Origin: Flavobacterium sp. LHD-85 | GTDB taxonomy: Bacteria > Bacteroidota > Bacteroidia > Flavobacteriales > Flavobacteriaceae | Length of the DNA stretch: 64,000 nt | Assembly: GCF_030929595.1 (NCBI RefSeq) | Contig: NZ_JAVFVR010000006.1 | Location: 186,001-250,000, forward strand | Reading direction: 5' to 3' | Shown here: in pieces, positions 53,406 to 62,785 of the stretch | How positions within the stretch are numbered: the stretch's first letter is position 1 | Layout of the letters: every line of letters starts with the position of its first letter | Made by a program: the position numbers and the translations under genes | The notes under the pieces: generated by a model | Seen by the model: the letters and a program-made list of their open reading frames with translations, nothing else | Databases searched by the model: none | What the model was told of the DNA's origin: nothing

Positions 53406-53575
53406 ATTCCGTTAGGAATGTTTGCTTGGTAGAATCAAATTTCAAAGCCCATTTATACGTTCCGTAGGAACGTCTGATAAACGAGGCAAATCGTATCCTG
53501 AAACAGGTGTCCCTACAGGACACAACGTAAAACGATATCATTTTTTTCTACCGATGAGATATTCCTACGGAATAT
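53406..53575. repeat. Cluster of short TCC-TA-GGA palindromes
   Basis: Four small palindromes within 170 bases: ATTCCGTTAGGAAT (53406), ACGTTCCGTAGGAACGT (53457), GTGTCCCTACAGGACAC (53507) and ATATTCCTACGGAATAT (53559). They look like versions of one repeat unit in alternating orientation. Confidence 0.7.
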
Positions 53576-53586
53576 TATCCCATTAA

Positions 53587-53619
53587 AAACCTAACAGGTT
53601 TTGAAAACCTGTTAGGTTT
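53587..53619 (-). terminator. Terminator after the class V aminotransferase
   Basis: AAACCTAACAGGTTTT / AAAACCTGTTAGGTTT perfect stem, just after the stop at 53628. Confidence 0.8.
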
Positions 53620-53627
53620 AATACTAA

Positions 53628-55100
53628 CTAATCTAACTCAAACCATTCATTTACTTCTCTTGCAATGGTATCTTTAATTTCCGGATTCTCAAATTCATTT
53701 GAAACCGGATTATATTCATAATCTTTTTTCCATTTTTTATAATTTGAAGCTACTTTTTCAATCGCATCGCAGATATAAAAAAGCTCTTCATTACTCATAA
53801 TTGGATGAAGTGACAAGCGCACCCAACCTGGTTTATTGGTCTGATTTCGCTGTAATAATTCATTTGTAATTTCAGCCGATTTCTTTTCGCTGATATTAAA
53901 CAGATAATGAGCATACGTACTTGCACACGACCAGCCCCCGCGAACCTGAATCCCGAAACGATCATTTAAAAGTCTAACGATCAAATTGTAATGAATATCT
54001 TCGATTATAAACGAAACACAGCCAATTCGCTCAGTGGTTAAATCGCCTAAAATGGATAACCCTTTTATTTTTTGAAGCCTCGAAAAACAAAGATCAAGCA
54101 ATTCTTTTTCTCTTTTTTTGATATTCTCAACTCCCATTTGTTCTTTTAATTCTAGAGCCAATGCAGTTCTAATAACTTGCAAAAAACCAGGAGTTCCGCC
54201 ATCTTCTCTAACTTCTATTACATCGCTGTAACAATATTTCCCTAAAGGATTAGTCCATTTTACATTTCCTCCACCTGGATTATCTGGAAAATCAGATTGG
54301 TATAATTTTTCATTAAAAACCAAAACACCGCAAGTTCCAGGTCCGCCTAAAAATTTATGCGGAGAAAAGAAAATCGCATCCAATTGTTCTTCTGGATTTT
54401 CAGGATGTATATCTATTTTTACATACGGTGCCGAAGCTGCAAAATCTACAAAACAAAGTCCGCCGTTTCGGTGCATGATTTTGGCTAATTCGTGATAAGG
54501 CGTAATAATTCCCGTGACATTCGAACAAGCTGTAAACGAACCGATTTTTAAGCTTCTGTCTGCATATTTTTTGATTGCCGATGAAAGAGCTTTTGGGTCG
54601 ACTAAATTGTTCTCATCAGGTGGCAGAATAACCACTTCGGCATTTGTTTCATACCACGAAACCTGATTGGAATGATGCTCCATGTGCGTAATAAAAACCA
54701 CAGGTCTATCTTCTTCCGATTTGGTTCGAAGCGCCATAATACGCTGCAGTTTCGATAAAGCTGCCGTCATACCGCTTCCTGTAGTTACCAGAACATCAGA
54801 TTCGTTAGCATTAACCGATTTTTTAATAATATCTCTCGCATGCTGATACGCATAAGTAGATGTTTTTCCTGTCTGACTTGAAAGCGAATGCGTATTGGCA
54901 ATCATAGGACCAATTTTATTGAGCATTATATCTTCGATCGGAGCATATAATCTTCCGCTGGCAACCCAGTCTGCGTAAACTAAATTTTGTTCTCCGTAAA
55001 CCGATTCGAAAGTATGGTCAATTCCTACTGTATTTTCTCTAAATTTAGAAAAGTAACATTCAGGTTCTGTTGGTTTTGTTGTTGGCTCAATAGCATTCAT
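53628..55100 (-). CDS. Class V PLP-dependent aminotransferase (cysteine desulfurase-like)
   Basis: A 490-residue fold-type I PLP enzyme. The cofactor lysine is in DAIFFSPHKFLGGPGTCGVL, and the aspartate-containing segment GGLCFVDFAASAPYVKID precedes it. FITHMEHHSNQVSWYETNAEV matches the substrate-side His motif of cysteine desulfurase/selenocysteine lyase relatives. A cysteine-containing loop is seen later (RGGWSCASTYAHYLF). About 490 residues is longer than SufS. The reaction could be desulfuration, lyase or transamination. Confidence 0.83.
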   Translation of the reverse strand: MNAIEPTTKPTEPECYFSKFRENTVGIDHTFESVYGEQNLVYADWVASGRLYAPIEDIMLNKIGPMIANTHSLSSQTGKTSTYAYQHARDIIKKSVNANESDVLVTTGSGMTAALSKLQRIMALRTKSEEDRPVVFITHMEHHSNQVSWYETNAEVVILPPDENNLVDPKALSSAIKKYADRSLKIGSFTACSNVTGIITPYHELAKIMHRNGGLCFVDFAASAPYVKIDIHPENPEEQLDAIFFSPHKFLGGPGTCGVLVFNEKLYQSDFPDNPGGGNVKWTNPLGKYCYSDVIEVREDGGTPGFLQVIRTALALELKEQMGVENIKKREKELLDLCFSRLQKIKGLSILGDLTTERIGCVSFIIEDIHYNLIVRLLNDRFGIQVRGGWSCASTYAHYLFNISEKKSAEITNELLQRNQTNKPGWVRLSLHPIMSNEELFYICDAIEKVASNYKKWKKDYEYNPVSNEFENPEIKDTIAREVNEWFELD

Positions 55101-55146
55101 ATCCTTGTCATTTTAATTAATTAAATTTATTATTGATTGAATCTTT

Positions 55147-55284
55147 TTAAACACATAGAAACATAGATTATATTCTAAATAATAGGTATTTGAAAAAATC
55201 TAGATTTTCACACATAGTTATGTTTGTTAAAACAAATGAAATGCCTTGTTAGATAAAGAAAAACTATGTTACTATGTGTTTAAA
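55147..55284. repeat. ACACATAG-bounded dispersed element, copy 2
   Basis: Inverted ends TTTAAACACATAGAAACATAG and CTATGTTACTATGTGTTTAA, with internal CACATAGTTATGT and ATGAAATGCCTT. It is alignable by eye with 11179-11322. Confidence 0.65.
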
Positions 55285-55288
55285 TAAA

Positions 55289-56278
55289 TTAATTTGCCTG
55301 CCCTAAAAGTCTTTTTAATGTAGCTTGCAATTCTTCTCCGTGCAGGTTTTTGGCAACAATTATTCCTTTAGAATCTACCAAATAATTCCCCGGAATAGCT
55401 CTCACACCATATAATTTAGCAACGGCACTGTTCCAGAAAAGTAAGTCAGAAACGTGTGTCCAAGTTAGATTATCATCCTTGATTCCTTTAATCCAGTTTT
55501 CTTTCTTTTTATCTAAAGAAATCCCAACGATATTAAATCCTTTATCATGAAATTCTTTGTAAGCGGCTACAATATTCGGATTCTCTCTTCGGCATGGACC
55601 GCACCATGAAGCCCAAAAATCGACTAAAGTGTACCCTTTCAAATTATCATAAAGGCGAACTGGCTTTCCATCAGGATCATTGGCTGTAAAATCAGGGGCT
55701 TTTTTACCTACTGCTAATCCGTCTAAAACAATAGCCAGTTCTTTTAATTCTTTCACGTAAGTGGTATTATGAAGGCTTTTATCCAGCAAAGCAATATTTT
55801 GCGTTATCTGTTCTGGCGTTAATCTGTACGACCAATTTCTGTACAATACATAAGCCGAAACAATAGATTTTGGATGCTCTGTTATGAATTTGCTTATTTC
55901 TACATCTTTGCTCTTTTTATAGGTTTCGAACAAATCTTGAGAAGACGAACCTTCAACCACAGAAGCGGTATAATATTTCTTTGGACTCAGTTTTACGGTA
56001 ATCGGGTCTTTTTCAAGGAAAACATACAAAGGCGAACTTTCTGTATTGACGCTTAATCCGTATAAATCTGGCGTTTTCACTTTTGTTTTAAAACTAAAGT
56101 TTCCGTCTTTTACTTTTGCCGAATCAATTGTAGTAAACATTTTATTGTGAAACTTCTGCAAATAAACGTATTGCGCCACAGTGTCGACAACAGTTCCTTT
56201 TAATTGTAAATTATTTTCTTGAGCTTGAGTTTGAGCAGCTCCAAAAAGCAAAGCAAAACCTAATAGTATTTTTTTCAT
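55289..56278 (-). CDS. TlpA/ResA-type thioredoxin with DUF4369 domain
   Basis: A 329-residue exported protein. Signal peptide (ends AAQTQAQ), a DUF4369 domain (about 25-120, LQLKGTVVDTVAQYVYLQKF), a helical linker, then a thioredoxin-like domain. The redox motif is WASWCGPCRREN and the cis-proline region is YGVRAIPGNYLVD. It would reduce periplasmic disulfides, for example in cytochrome maturation. It is the first full gene downstream of a SAM-I riboswitch, an unusual target. Confidence 0.88.
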   Translation of the reverse strand: MKKILLGFALLFGAAQTQAQENNLQLKGTVVDTVAQYVYLQKFHNKMFTTIDSAKVKDGNFSFKTKVKTPDLYGLSVNTESSPLYVFLEKDPITVKLSPKKYYTASVVEGSSSQDLFETYKKSKDVEISKFITEHPKSIVSAYVLYRNWSYRLTPEQITQNIALLDKSLHNTTYVKELKELAIVLDGLAVGKKAPDFTANDPDGKPVRLYDNLKGYTLVDFWASWCGPCRRENPNIVAAYKEFHDKGFNIVGISLDKKKENWIKGIKDDNLTWTHVSDLLFWNSAVAKLYGVRAIPGNYLVDSKGIIVAKNLHGEELQATLKRLLGQAN

Positions 56279-56291
56279 TTTATTTTTGATT

Positions 56292-56468
56292 TTAGATTAG
56301 ACAAAAGAATTTCAGGCCAATGCCAAAAGCCATTAGCGTAAATGTTATTTTATAAAAGGAGTCTGGGAGAAACTATCGCTTTCGCATTCAGAAAAAGGCA
56401 AAACTGCTTTCTTCAAAAATCGAATTCAAAAGTTCATAACTGGCGTACAAAATTAATTCTGCTTTCAT
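56292..56468 (-). pseudogene. Possible 58-codon small gene broken by two homopolymer frameshifts
   Basis: Between the SAM riboswitch and the TlpA gene, an ATG at 56468 opens MKAELILYASYELLNSIFEE and meets TGA after 26 codons. Removing one T of the TTTTT run and adding one A in the ATAAAATAAC run would give one frame of 58 codons, with SECESDSFSQTPFIK then ITFTLMAFGIGLKFFCLI to TAA at 56292. The two shifts cancel, so start and stop are in the same frame. It could also be just short leader ORFs or chance. Confidence 0.35.
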
Positions 56469-56517
56469 AATAAAGATTTTAATTGGATGATCTTAAACAG
56501 ATTTACGGAGAAATCTT

Positions 56518-56616
56518 TCTTATCTGCCCGCACACAGCGGAAGGATTTAGCACCTTATTCGGCAACAGGTTGCTAAGACTTCAATGGGCCTACTCCCTCA
56601 GTCTTTCTGGATAAGT
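56518..56616 (-). ncRNA. SAM-I (S-box) riboswitch
   Basis: Read on the minus strand the P1 stem CTTATC / GATAAG encloses the conserved S-box core: GACTGAGGGAGTAGGCCC, TGAAGTCTTAGCAACC and AAGGTGCTAAATCC, then a final GC-rich hairpin (CCGC...GCGG). It binds S-adenosylmethionine and would repress downstream genes when SAM is high. The downstream minus-strand features are a small (possibly broken) ORF and the TlpA thioredoxin gene. Confidence 0.92.
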
Positions 56617-57001
56617 ATCATTATATAAATTTTCTGCGACACAAATATATAGTAATTCTACCGAATTAGTCAAGTTTGAATTATATTTTTTTCAAGTTTT
56701 TATTTAGAACCACATTTTAAACAAATCCAAACAGATAAAAATCAACAAATTAACACAAAAAAAATATTTTCAAGATGTACTTTTTTTATAAAAGAAATTC
56801 ACACATTTTACTTTTAAAAAAGAAAAACACAATTCAACTCTCAAATAAAAGCATGCAAATACTTTTTTTTAGATTCGAAAAAGCTTCTTTTAATCCGTTT
56901 TCAAAAAATAGCAAACCGCTCCGAGATTGGCTGCAGTATTCATATAATGCTTCGCAGTACATTTCGCATCATCTGCTATAAAATCGCCTTTTCTTGCATT
57001 A

Positions 57002-59674
57002 TTAAATATCTTTTGCTTTTTGCTCAAACGGCAATGTTATAATAAAAATAGCTCCTTTATTAGAAATTCCTGTTGCAGTAATACTACCTCCGTGACGTTC
57101 AGCTATTTTTTTACAAAGTGACAACCCTAAGCCAGTTCCTTCATAACGATCCTTAGAATTTAATCGGGTAAAAGTTTCAAAAATGCGTCCTGTTTGATCA
57201 AGATCAAAACCAATTCCGTTGTCTTCTACGGTAATTATCGCAATTTTGTTACCCTCTTCAATTTGTTCAGTTGCAGTAATATTAATTTCTGGTGGCGTTT
57301 CTTCTCTAGCAAACTTAATCGAATTATTAATCAGATTATAAAAAAGCTGATACAGCAAGACAGAAGCTCCGTCTATAATTGGAAGTTTTTCAAAATAAAT
57401 TTTACCATTTGATTCTTGAAGAGCAATTTCGAGATCGGTTTCTATATTTTTAATAACTTCATTTAAATCGACAATTGTTGTTTTTTGCGAATCGGCATTC
57501 ATTTTAGAATACGCGAGTACGCCATCAATCATATTAAACATACGATCTGCAGCGACATGGATTCGTTCAATATATTTTGATGAAGATTCGTCAAACTGCC
57601 CAGCCATGTGATCTTCCAGACGGCTTAAAAAAGTTTTTATTTTTCGCACTGGCTCTTTTAAATCATGCGAGGCAACATGCGCAAACTGCTGTAAATCTTC
57701 GTTAGAGCGCTGCAATTCTTTGGTGCGATCTGCCACTAAAATTTCCAACTTTTCGGTAGTAGACTTTTGCTCATGAATATCGGTGCAAGTACCAAACCAA
57801 TTGGTAATTATGCCCTCTTTGTCTCTAATAGGGAGCGCTTTGCTTAAAAACCAACGGTATTCTCCTGTATTAGCATTTTTTAAACGAAATTCAAGCTGAT
57901 ATGGAAGTCCCGCATTAACACTCTCGTACCAAGTCTTTGATACTAAATAAACATCATCTGCATGTAATTTTGAAATCCAGCTTGGATCTCCAAATTCATG
58001 TTCTTCAAAGCCCGTATATTCGTACCAACGGCTATTGTAATAATCAACAAAACCTTCTGAATTGGCTGTCCAGATAATTTGTGGCACCAAATCTGCGAGC
58101 TGTCTAAATCGTTCTCCACTTTCTGCTATAACATTTTGAAGTTCTTTTTGCGAAGTAATATCACTTGATGCTCCAAACCATTCTATAATTTTTTCTTGAT
58201 CATCTAAAATTGGCACTACTCTAGAAAAAAACCAGCTGACAGAATCGTCTTGATTAATGACTCTATGCTCCATTTCGAAAATAGATTTTTCTACTATTGA
58301 TTTCGAAATAAGATGAACGGCCATTTGCAAATCGCTAGCATGAATAAATTTATCCAGCCAATTCACGCCTCGTTCTCTTTGATTAGTCAAGATTCCATCT
58401 CCTTCTAGGTTTTGCATAATCATCCAATCCGCATCCATGCGATAAACCAAATCTGATGATGCGTTGACTAGAGCTCGAAAACGGCTTTCGCTTTCTTCCA
58501 TTTTTTGTCGGGCTACAACTTGCTGTGTAACCTCAACCGCCACTTGTATCATTCCTGTTATCTGTCCGTCTTCAATTAACGGACGATAAGCCAAATTATA
58601 ATAATAGTTTTTTAATTCTCCTGTTCGGTTGTGCGGAACCAAAACTTCACTTTGATCAAAAGGAATTCCTTCATTGTAAACTTTTAAAACTTGTTCCCAA
58701 ACATATTGTCCTTCTAGTTCTGGCAAAACATCAATCATTCGCATGCCTACAATTTCTTCTCCGCGTCCAATCATTTGAAGCATATGTTTGTTTATCTGCT
58801 CAATAACAAGATCGTCTCCTCTAAGTACCAAAGTTGGCGCTGGAGTCTGATGAATCATTTTACGGAAACGGCTCTCATTTTGCTGCAACTTTTCTTCTGC
58901 CAATTTACTTTCGGTTATATCTCTTGTTGTTCCTGCAACTCCTTCTACTTCGCCTTTTTCATTAAAAACGGGAACAAAAATATAGTCGTAAATTCTTCTT
59001 CCAAATTCTGCATGCGGAAAAGAAACCGTTCCTCTAATTGGCTTTTTATTAGCTACAACAGCATCAATTTCGCTTTCATGCATTTCGGCATGCCAATCTT
59101 CATAACCATTTTCTCTTAATCCGCGGCCAATAGAATCTTGTTCTGTTTTGCCCCACATGGTTAATAAAGCTTTGTTTGCGTAAATGAACTTATAATCAAG
59201 ATCAAAAACATAAACCAAATCGGGAGTGCTGTTTATTACAGAATTGTAAAGTCTTTTTTGTTTTTCTGCATCAATCAATGCTTCATTCAATGCAGTTTCT
59301 GCTTGTTTTTTCTCGGTGATATCTTCCATTGTTACCACCAGCAATTGGTCTTGAGTCACAGCAGTAAATCGGAACCACTGTTTTACGGTTTCAGTACCGT
59401 ACCATTGTTCAAAATTAGCTGGAATAGTGGTTTCTAAAGTTTCAATAAACTTCTCACGAGCTTCTGTTCCATTTGCGTTAGAAAAAACCTCACTATATCT
59501 TTTATCTTTATAATCTGAATTACCAATCCAGTTTATTAGATAAGCATTACATAATAATATCGAAAAATCTTCCGCTTTGCCCTTTTTATCATACAAAGGT
59601 TTCAAGACTGCAATACCATTTGGTGCAGAATTAAAAACGGTTTGAAAAAGGTCTAGATTATGTATTAGCTCCAT
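57002..59674 (-). CDS. Multi-PAS sensor histidine kinase
   Basis: An 890-residue soluble kinase with no membrane segment. Five PAS/PAC units run from about residue 8 to 645, the later ones ending in typical PAC text such as RDKEGIITNWFGTCTDIHEQ. A HisKA dimerisation helix follows with phospho-acceptor His670 (HVASHDLKEPVRK). The HATPase domain carries NLINNSIKFA, VEDNGIGFD and GTGLGLSLCKKIAERHGG. It resembles cyanobacterial/Bacteroidota orphan PAS kinases. No response regulator is adjacent, so the signal and partner are unknown. Confidence 0.92.
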   Translation of the reverse strand: MELIHNLDLFQTVFNSAPNGIAVLKPLYDKKGKAEDFSILLCNAYLINWIGNSDYKDKRYSEVFSNANGTEAREKFIETLETTIPANFEQWYGTETVKQWFRFTAVTQDQLLVVTMEDITEKKQAETALNEALIDAEKQKRLYNSVINSTPDLVYVFDLDYKFIYANKALLTMWGKTEQDSIGRGLRENGYEDWHAEMHESEIDAVVANKKPIRGTVSFPHAEFGRRIYDYIFVPVFNEKGEVEGVAGTTRDITESKLAEEKLQQNESRFRKMIHQTPAPTLVLRGDDLVIEQINKHMLQMIGRGEEIVGMRMIDVLPELEGQYVWEQVLKVYNEGIPFDQSEVLVPHNRTGELKNYYYNLAYRPLIEDGQITGMIQVAVEVTQQVVARQKMEESESRFRALVNASSDLVYRMDADWMIMQNLEGDGILTNQRERGVNWLDKFIHASDLQMAVHLISKSIVEKSIFEMEHRVINQDDSVSWFFSRVVPILDDQEKIIEWFGASSDITSQKELQNVIAESGERFRQLADLVPQIIWTANSEGFVDYYNSRWYEYTGFEEHEFGDPSWISKLHADDVYLVSKTWYESVNAGLPYQLEFRLKNANTGEYRWFLSKALPIRDKEGIITNWFGTCTDIHEQKSTTEKLEILVADRTKELQRSNEDLQQFAHVASHDLKEPVRKIKTFLSRLEDHMAGQFDESSSKYIERIHVAADRMFNMIDGVLAYSKMNADSQKTTIVDLNEVIKNIETDLEIALQESNGKIYFEKLPIIDGASVLLYQLFYNLINNSIKFAREETPPEINITATEQIEEGNKIAIITVEDNGIGFDLDQTGRIFETFTRLNSKDRYEGTGLGLSLCKKIAERHGGSITATGISNKGAIFIITLPFEQKAKDI

Positions 59675-59790
59675 TAAAATATTTTATGAAAATAATTTCT
59701 AATGCTGTTTTTTGCTGCCAATGAAACTTAAAATTGTTAAATTCTTTCTCAAATATAAATAAAAACACGATTGTCTGTTTAAAAAATTAA

Positions 59791-59820
59791 AAAAGCCAAA
59801 TCGTTTAAGATTCAGCTTTT
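59791..59820. terminator. Imperfect hairpin with T run
   Basis: AAAAGC...AATC pairs with GATT...GCTTTT around a short loop. It lies between the kinase and the acidic small gene. Confidence 0.4.
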
Positions 59821-59861
59821 TTTGATTTGATTATGATAACGGTTGCTATTGTTTAATATGC

Positions 59862-59890
59862 AAAAGAGCGGAGAATTATTCCGCTCTTTT
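59862..59890 (-). terminator. Terminator after the acidic small gene
   Basis: AAAAGAGCGGA / TCCGCTCTTTT stem with short loop, six bases from the stop at 59896. Confidence 0.85.
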
Positions 59891-59895
59891 TAAAA

Positions 59896-60168
59896 TTAAT
59901 CTGTTTTTGTTTCTTCATTTCCAAAAGTACGAATATTCATATTGGAATTGGAATTACTTTTATGTCTCAGTTCTTCATAGTCACTATCATCTCCCCAATC
60001 TCCCGTATTGGTATGCTGATTAGGATTCTCACTCTCATTTAAATGCTCCTCTATATTTTCGTCATTTGGAAAATACATATGGTATCCTAAAATAGGATCC
60101 CAGTTTGATTCCTGAGTACGATCAATACCATCTTGGAATAAATCGTTTTGTTCATTTCTTGTTTCCAT
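59896..60168 (-). CDS. Small acidic hypothetical protein
   Basis: A 90-residue soluble protein, rich in Asp, Glu and Asn (EHLNESENPNQHTNTGDWGD), with one more ordered-looking part (SNWDPILGYHMYFPNDENIE). It has no signal, membrane segment or recognised domain. Its own terminator supports a real gene. It is similar in character, not clearly in sequence, to the acidic protein at 43064-43351. Confidence 0.6.
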   Translation of the reverse strand: METRNEQNDLFQDGIDRTQESNWDPILGYHMYFPNDENIEEHLNESENPNQHTNTGDWGDDSDYEELRHKSNSNSNMNIRTFGNEETKTD

Positions 60169-60352
60169 TTTCTACAATTTTACACCCTCAAAAATTGAAA
60201 GCCCGATTATTATTTCATTCGTAAGTTAGTAAAATTCAACAAATTAAATCACAACCCATTATATCATTTAACGAAAAATTTACATGATTTCCTATTGGCA
60301 AATAAATGTTCTGCTGCGTTTTGATTTAGCATTTATTAGTATCCTAAAACTA

Positions 60353-60387
60353 AAAAAGCCTGTAAAAACAAAGTTTACAGGCTTTTT
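60353..60387 (-). terminator. Terminator after the TonB-dependent receptor
   Basis: AAAAAGCCTGTAAA / TTTACAGGCTTTTT stem, nearly the same as the ssrA terminator at 31888-31922. Confidence 0.85.
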
Positions 60388-60417
60388 GAAATTATCTTAT
60401 TTATTTAAAATTAACTC

Positions 60418-62280
60418 TTAAAAAGTTACCAGTTTTACCCCCAAAGTAAACCAGCGAGATGGCAATGGCACTGCCCCTACTTCATAATATGTTGCATTAA
60501 AAATATTCTGTCCATCTAAGAAAATGGTGAACTTATTAATCGCCTGACTTACTCTAAAGTCATTTACCCAGTAAGATGGCCCTGTAATTCTTTCGTTAAA
60601 ACGAGTTGCAAACATTACAGATAAGTTTTTAAACTGATAATCTATTGTATTGGTAATTTGATGTTTTAATGACGAAATTGCATATTTTGAATACGTTTCT
60701 GTACGCGTACTTTTAAATTCAGAATCTAAATATGTGTAAGCCAAAAGAATACTTAATCGAGAATCTTTAGAAAAATCGAATCTGTAATTTCCACGTAAAT
60801 TAATTCCGTTTGTGTTCAAATCTCCTTTGTTCTGACTCTGCCAAGGCACATTTGTAGCATTACGCATCCAATCGATGTAATTGTCTATTTTTCTGTAGAA
60901 ATAATTCGCATTTAAGCTCAAAGCTCTTTTGTTGTATTTGAAACCAACTTCACTTTGAAAAGCATTTTCTGAATCTAGGTCAGGGTTTCCGATATTTCCA
61001 GTCTGTTTCAGATATAAATCTGTAAACGATGGAATTCTCTGGCTTGTTCCCACATTACCAATAATTTTAAAGGCATCGGTAATGGCATAACTAGCATCAA
61101 TTCCCGGATAAATCTGCCATTTATAGTCTGAATTGTAATTTAAATACGTTCCGATATTTACGTCTAACTTTTCAGTAAAACTTCTTCTGTATTCAGCATA
61201 AAGTCCCACATTTTCGCGATCGTGGTCTCCAATGTTCGAAGAGTGGATATTTTCGTTTCTAAATTCGGCTCCAAAACCAATTTCTCCTTTAGATAATTTA
61301 ACTGTAGAGTTCAATTCTCCTGCAATAGAATTCGTATAATGCTGACTTCTTCCAACAGCCAGATTCGAATTTCCTAAATAACGGTAATCGTCATAATTGT
61401 AGCGATACGTTATTCTAGGCATAATTTTCCAGCTTTCTGTAATTTGATGATTGGACTGAAGATTGGCAAATGTAGTCTGAACAATTTCTGTTGAGTTTTT
61501 ATCTCCAGGCGCAGCGTAAAAACCGTTTGCTCCAAATCCGTTGTTAATGTAGCCTGCAGAACCTAAAATTTCATTTTTATCATTGATCTGAACATTTCCC
61601 TGATAGAAAATTTTATTATTTTCGAATGCTGTGTTATAACGGTATCCGTTGCTTTTATCGTGCGAAGCAAAAAGGATATGCTGCTGTTTTTCTTTACCTA
61701 AAACAGCTCCTGCCTGAACTCCTGCTCCATAAAAAGTATCTCCTGTATCCTGAGTATCTTTTTCGAAATTTGATCCTGCGTAAGTGCTAACCATAAATCC
61801 AGAATCAGTTGGCTTTTTGGTAATGATATTAATTGCTCCCGTTAAACTGTTGATTCCGTAAATTCTCGCTGCTGGTCCGCGAACAACCTCGATTCTTTCA
61901 ATTGCTTCAACTGGAAGAGGCAGGTTCAACATATTATGGGCAGTTTGCGAATCGATTACTTTTGCTCCGTTCAGCAAAACAACAGTCTGCTCAAAACTTC
62001 CACCATCAACACTAATGTCGGCTTGAGTTCCAAAAGGCCCTCTTTGTCTAATATCTACTCCGTTGGCATATTGCAATACTTCTTGCAATGTTCTTCCTGG
62101 CAGTTTTTTAATGGTTTCGCTCGAAATAACATATACATTTCTATTTTGTTTAGAAATTGGTGTATTAAAACGGCCTTCATTAATAATGACTTCATCCATT
62201 TGGTTGATGGAATCTTTTTTTGTCTGTGCGTAAAAATTGGTACAAATTACTGCAAAGGCAGCAAAATAGATCTTTTTCAT
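60418..62280 (-). CDS. TonB-dependent receptor (BtuB-like)
   Basis: A 620-residue outer-membrane active-transport receptor from the ATG at 62280, which gives a good signal peptide (MKKIYFAAFAVICTNFYAQ); an upstream in-frame ATG at 62334 adds 18 residues. A TonB-box-like start (MDEVIINEGRFNTP) leads into the plug (YVISSETIKKLPGRTLQEVL, VVRGPAARIYGINSLTGAIN) and a barrel ending in LGVKLVTF with the usual terminal Phe. Size and plug resemble the vitamin B12 receptor BtuB, but no cobalamin riboswitch is visible upstream. Confidence 0.88.
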   Translation of the reverse strand: MKKIYFAAFAVICTNFYAQTKKDSINQMDEVIINEGRFNTPISKQNRNVYVISSETIKKLPGRTLQEVLQYANGVDIRQRGPFGTQADISVDGGSFEQTVVLLNGAKVIDSQTAHNMLNLPLPVEAIERIEVVRGPAARIYGINSLTGAINIITKKPTDSGFMVSTYAGSNFEKDTQDTGDTFYGAGVQAGAVLGKEKQQHILFASHDKSNGYRYNTAFENNKIFYQGNVQINDKNEILGSAGYINNGFGANGFYAAPGDKNSTEIVQTTFANLQSNHQITESWKIMPRITYRYNYDDYRYLGNSNLAVGRSQHYTNSIAGELNSTVKLSKGEIGFGAEFRNENIHSSNIGDHDRENVGLYAEYRRSFTEKLDVNIGTYLNYNSDYKWQIYPGIDASYAITDAFKIIGNVGTSQRIPSFTDLYLKQTGNIGNPDLDSENAFQSEVGFKYNKRALSLNANYFYRKIDNYIDWMRNATNVPWQSQNKGDLNTNGINLRGNYRFDFSKDSRLSILLAYTYLDSEFKSTRTETYSKYAISSLKHQITNTIDYQFKNLSVMFATRFNERITGPSYWVNDFRVSQAINKFTIFLDGQNIFNATYYEVGAVPLPSRWFTLGVKLVTF

Positions 62281-62421
62281 TTTGGTTTTTATTTTTTTTG
62301 GCAAAAGTAATTGCTTACCGTACCAACAAAGCATACCAGTTTTATAATTACAACTAGTCCGGATGAATTAATGATCTATTTTGCCAAAAATCAAGCAAAA
62401 GTGAGAGATATTACTTATAAA

Positions 62422-62535
62422 TCAAATATTTAGCGCACATTTTTTTAATGCAACGAAACTTTCTTTACAACTGTTTCTGATTTCTTCTTCTGAAATTCCA
62501 GCCTCAATCTGATTATGATTAATTTTTTTAATCAT
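62422..62535 (-). CDS. Doubtful 37-codon ORF or gene fragment
   Basis: Minus-strand frame from ATG 62535 to TGA 62422 reading MIKKINHNQIEAGISEEEIR then NSCKESFVALKKCALNI. It is amphipathic and plausible, but it is very short, lies in a repeat-rich gap and is followed by no terminator. It may be a remnant; no family recognised. Confidence 0.2.
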   Translation of the reverse strand: MIKKINHNQIEAGISEEEIRNSCKESFVALKKCALNI

Positions 62536-62547
62536 GTTTATTTTTTT

Positions 62548-62723
62548 GCCACAAATTAAAATGATTAAAAAAGATTTTTTTATTTGGTTGCGCTTAGTTT
62601 TTTTTCACGCAGATTTTGCAGATTTAAGCAAATCAATATAGATTATAAAATTTAAATAAATCTGCTTAAATCTGCAAAATCTGCGTGAAACAAGAAATCA
62701 TTTTAATCATTTTAATCTGTGGC
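62548..62723. repeat. Nested long inverted repeat (176 bases)
   Basis: The inner arms are perfect 28-base inverted repeats at 62603-62630 and 62663-62690 (core CGCAGATTTTGCAGATTTAA), with a 32-base loop. The outer arms are 62548-62570 and 62701-62723 (GCCACAAATTAAAATGATT against its complement, one mismatch). No coding capacity. It looks like a non-autonomous palindromic element. The rest of the 62281-62785 gap shows only the doubtful ORF listed and a trailing TTCGTGxAATTCGTGGC repeat. Confidence 0.85.
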
Positions 62724-62785
62724 TAAATTTTTCTCACAGATTGAAAAATTAATTCGTGAAAATTCGTGTAATTCGTGGCAAACTT

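Noticed and set aside
62281..62420. Search for a cobalamin riboswitch upstream of the BtuB-like receptor
   Set aside because: No B12-box-like GCCACTG core or matching stems are visible; only AT-rich text and the word GGCAAAAGTAATTGC.
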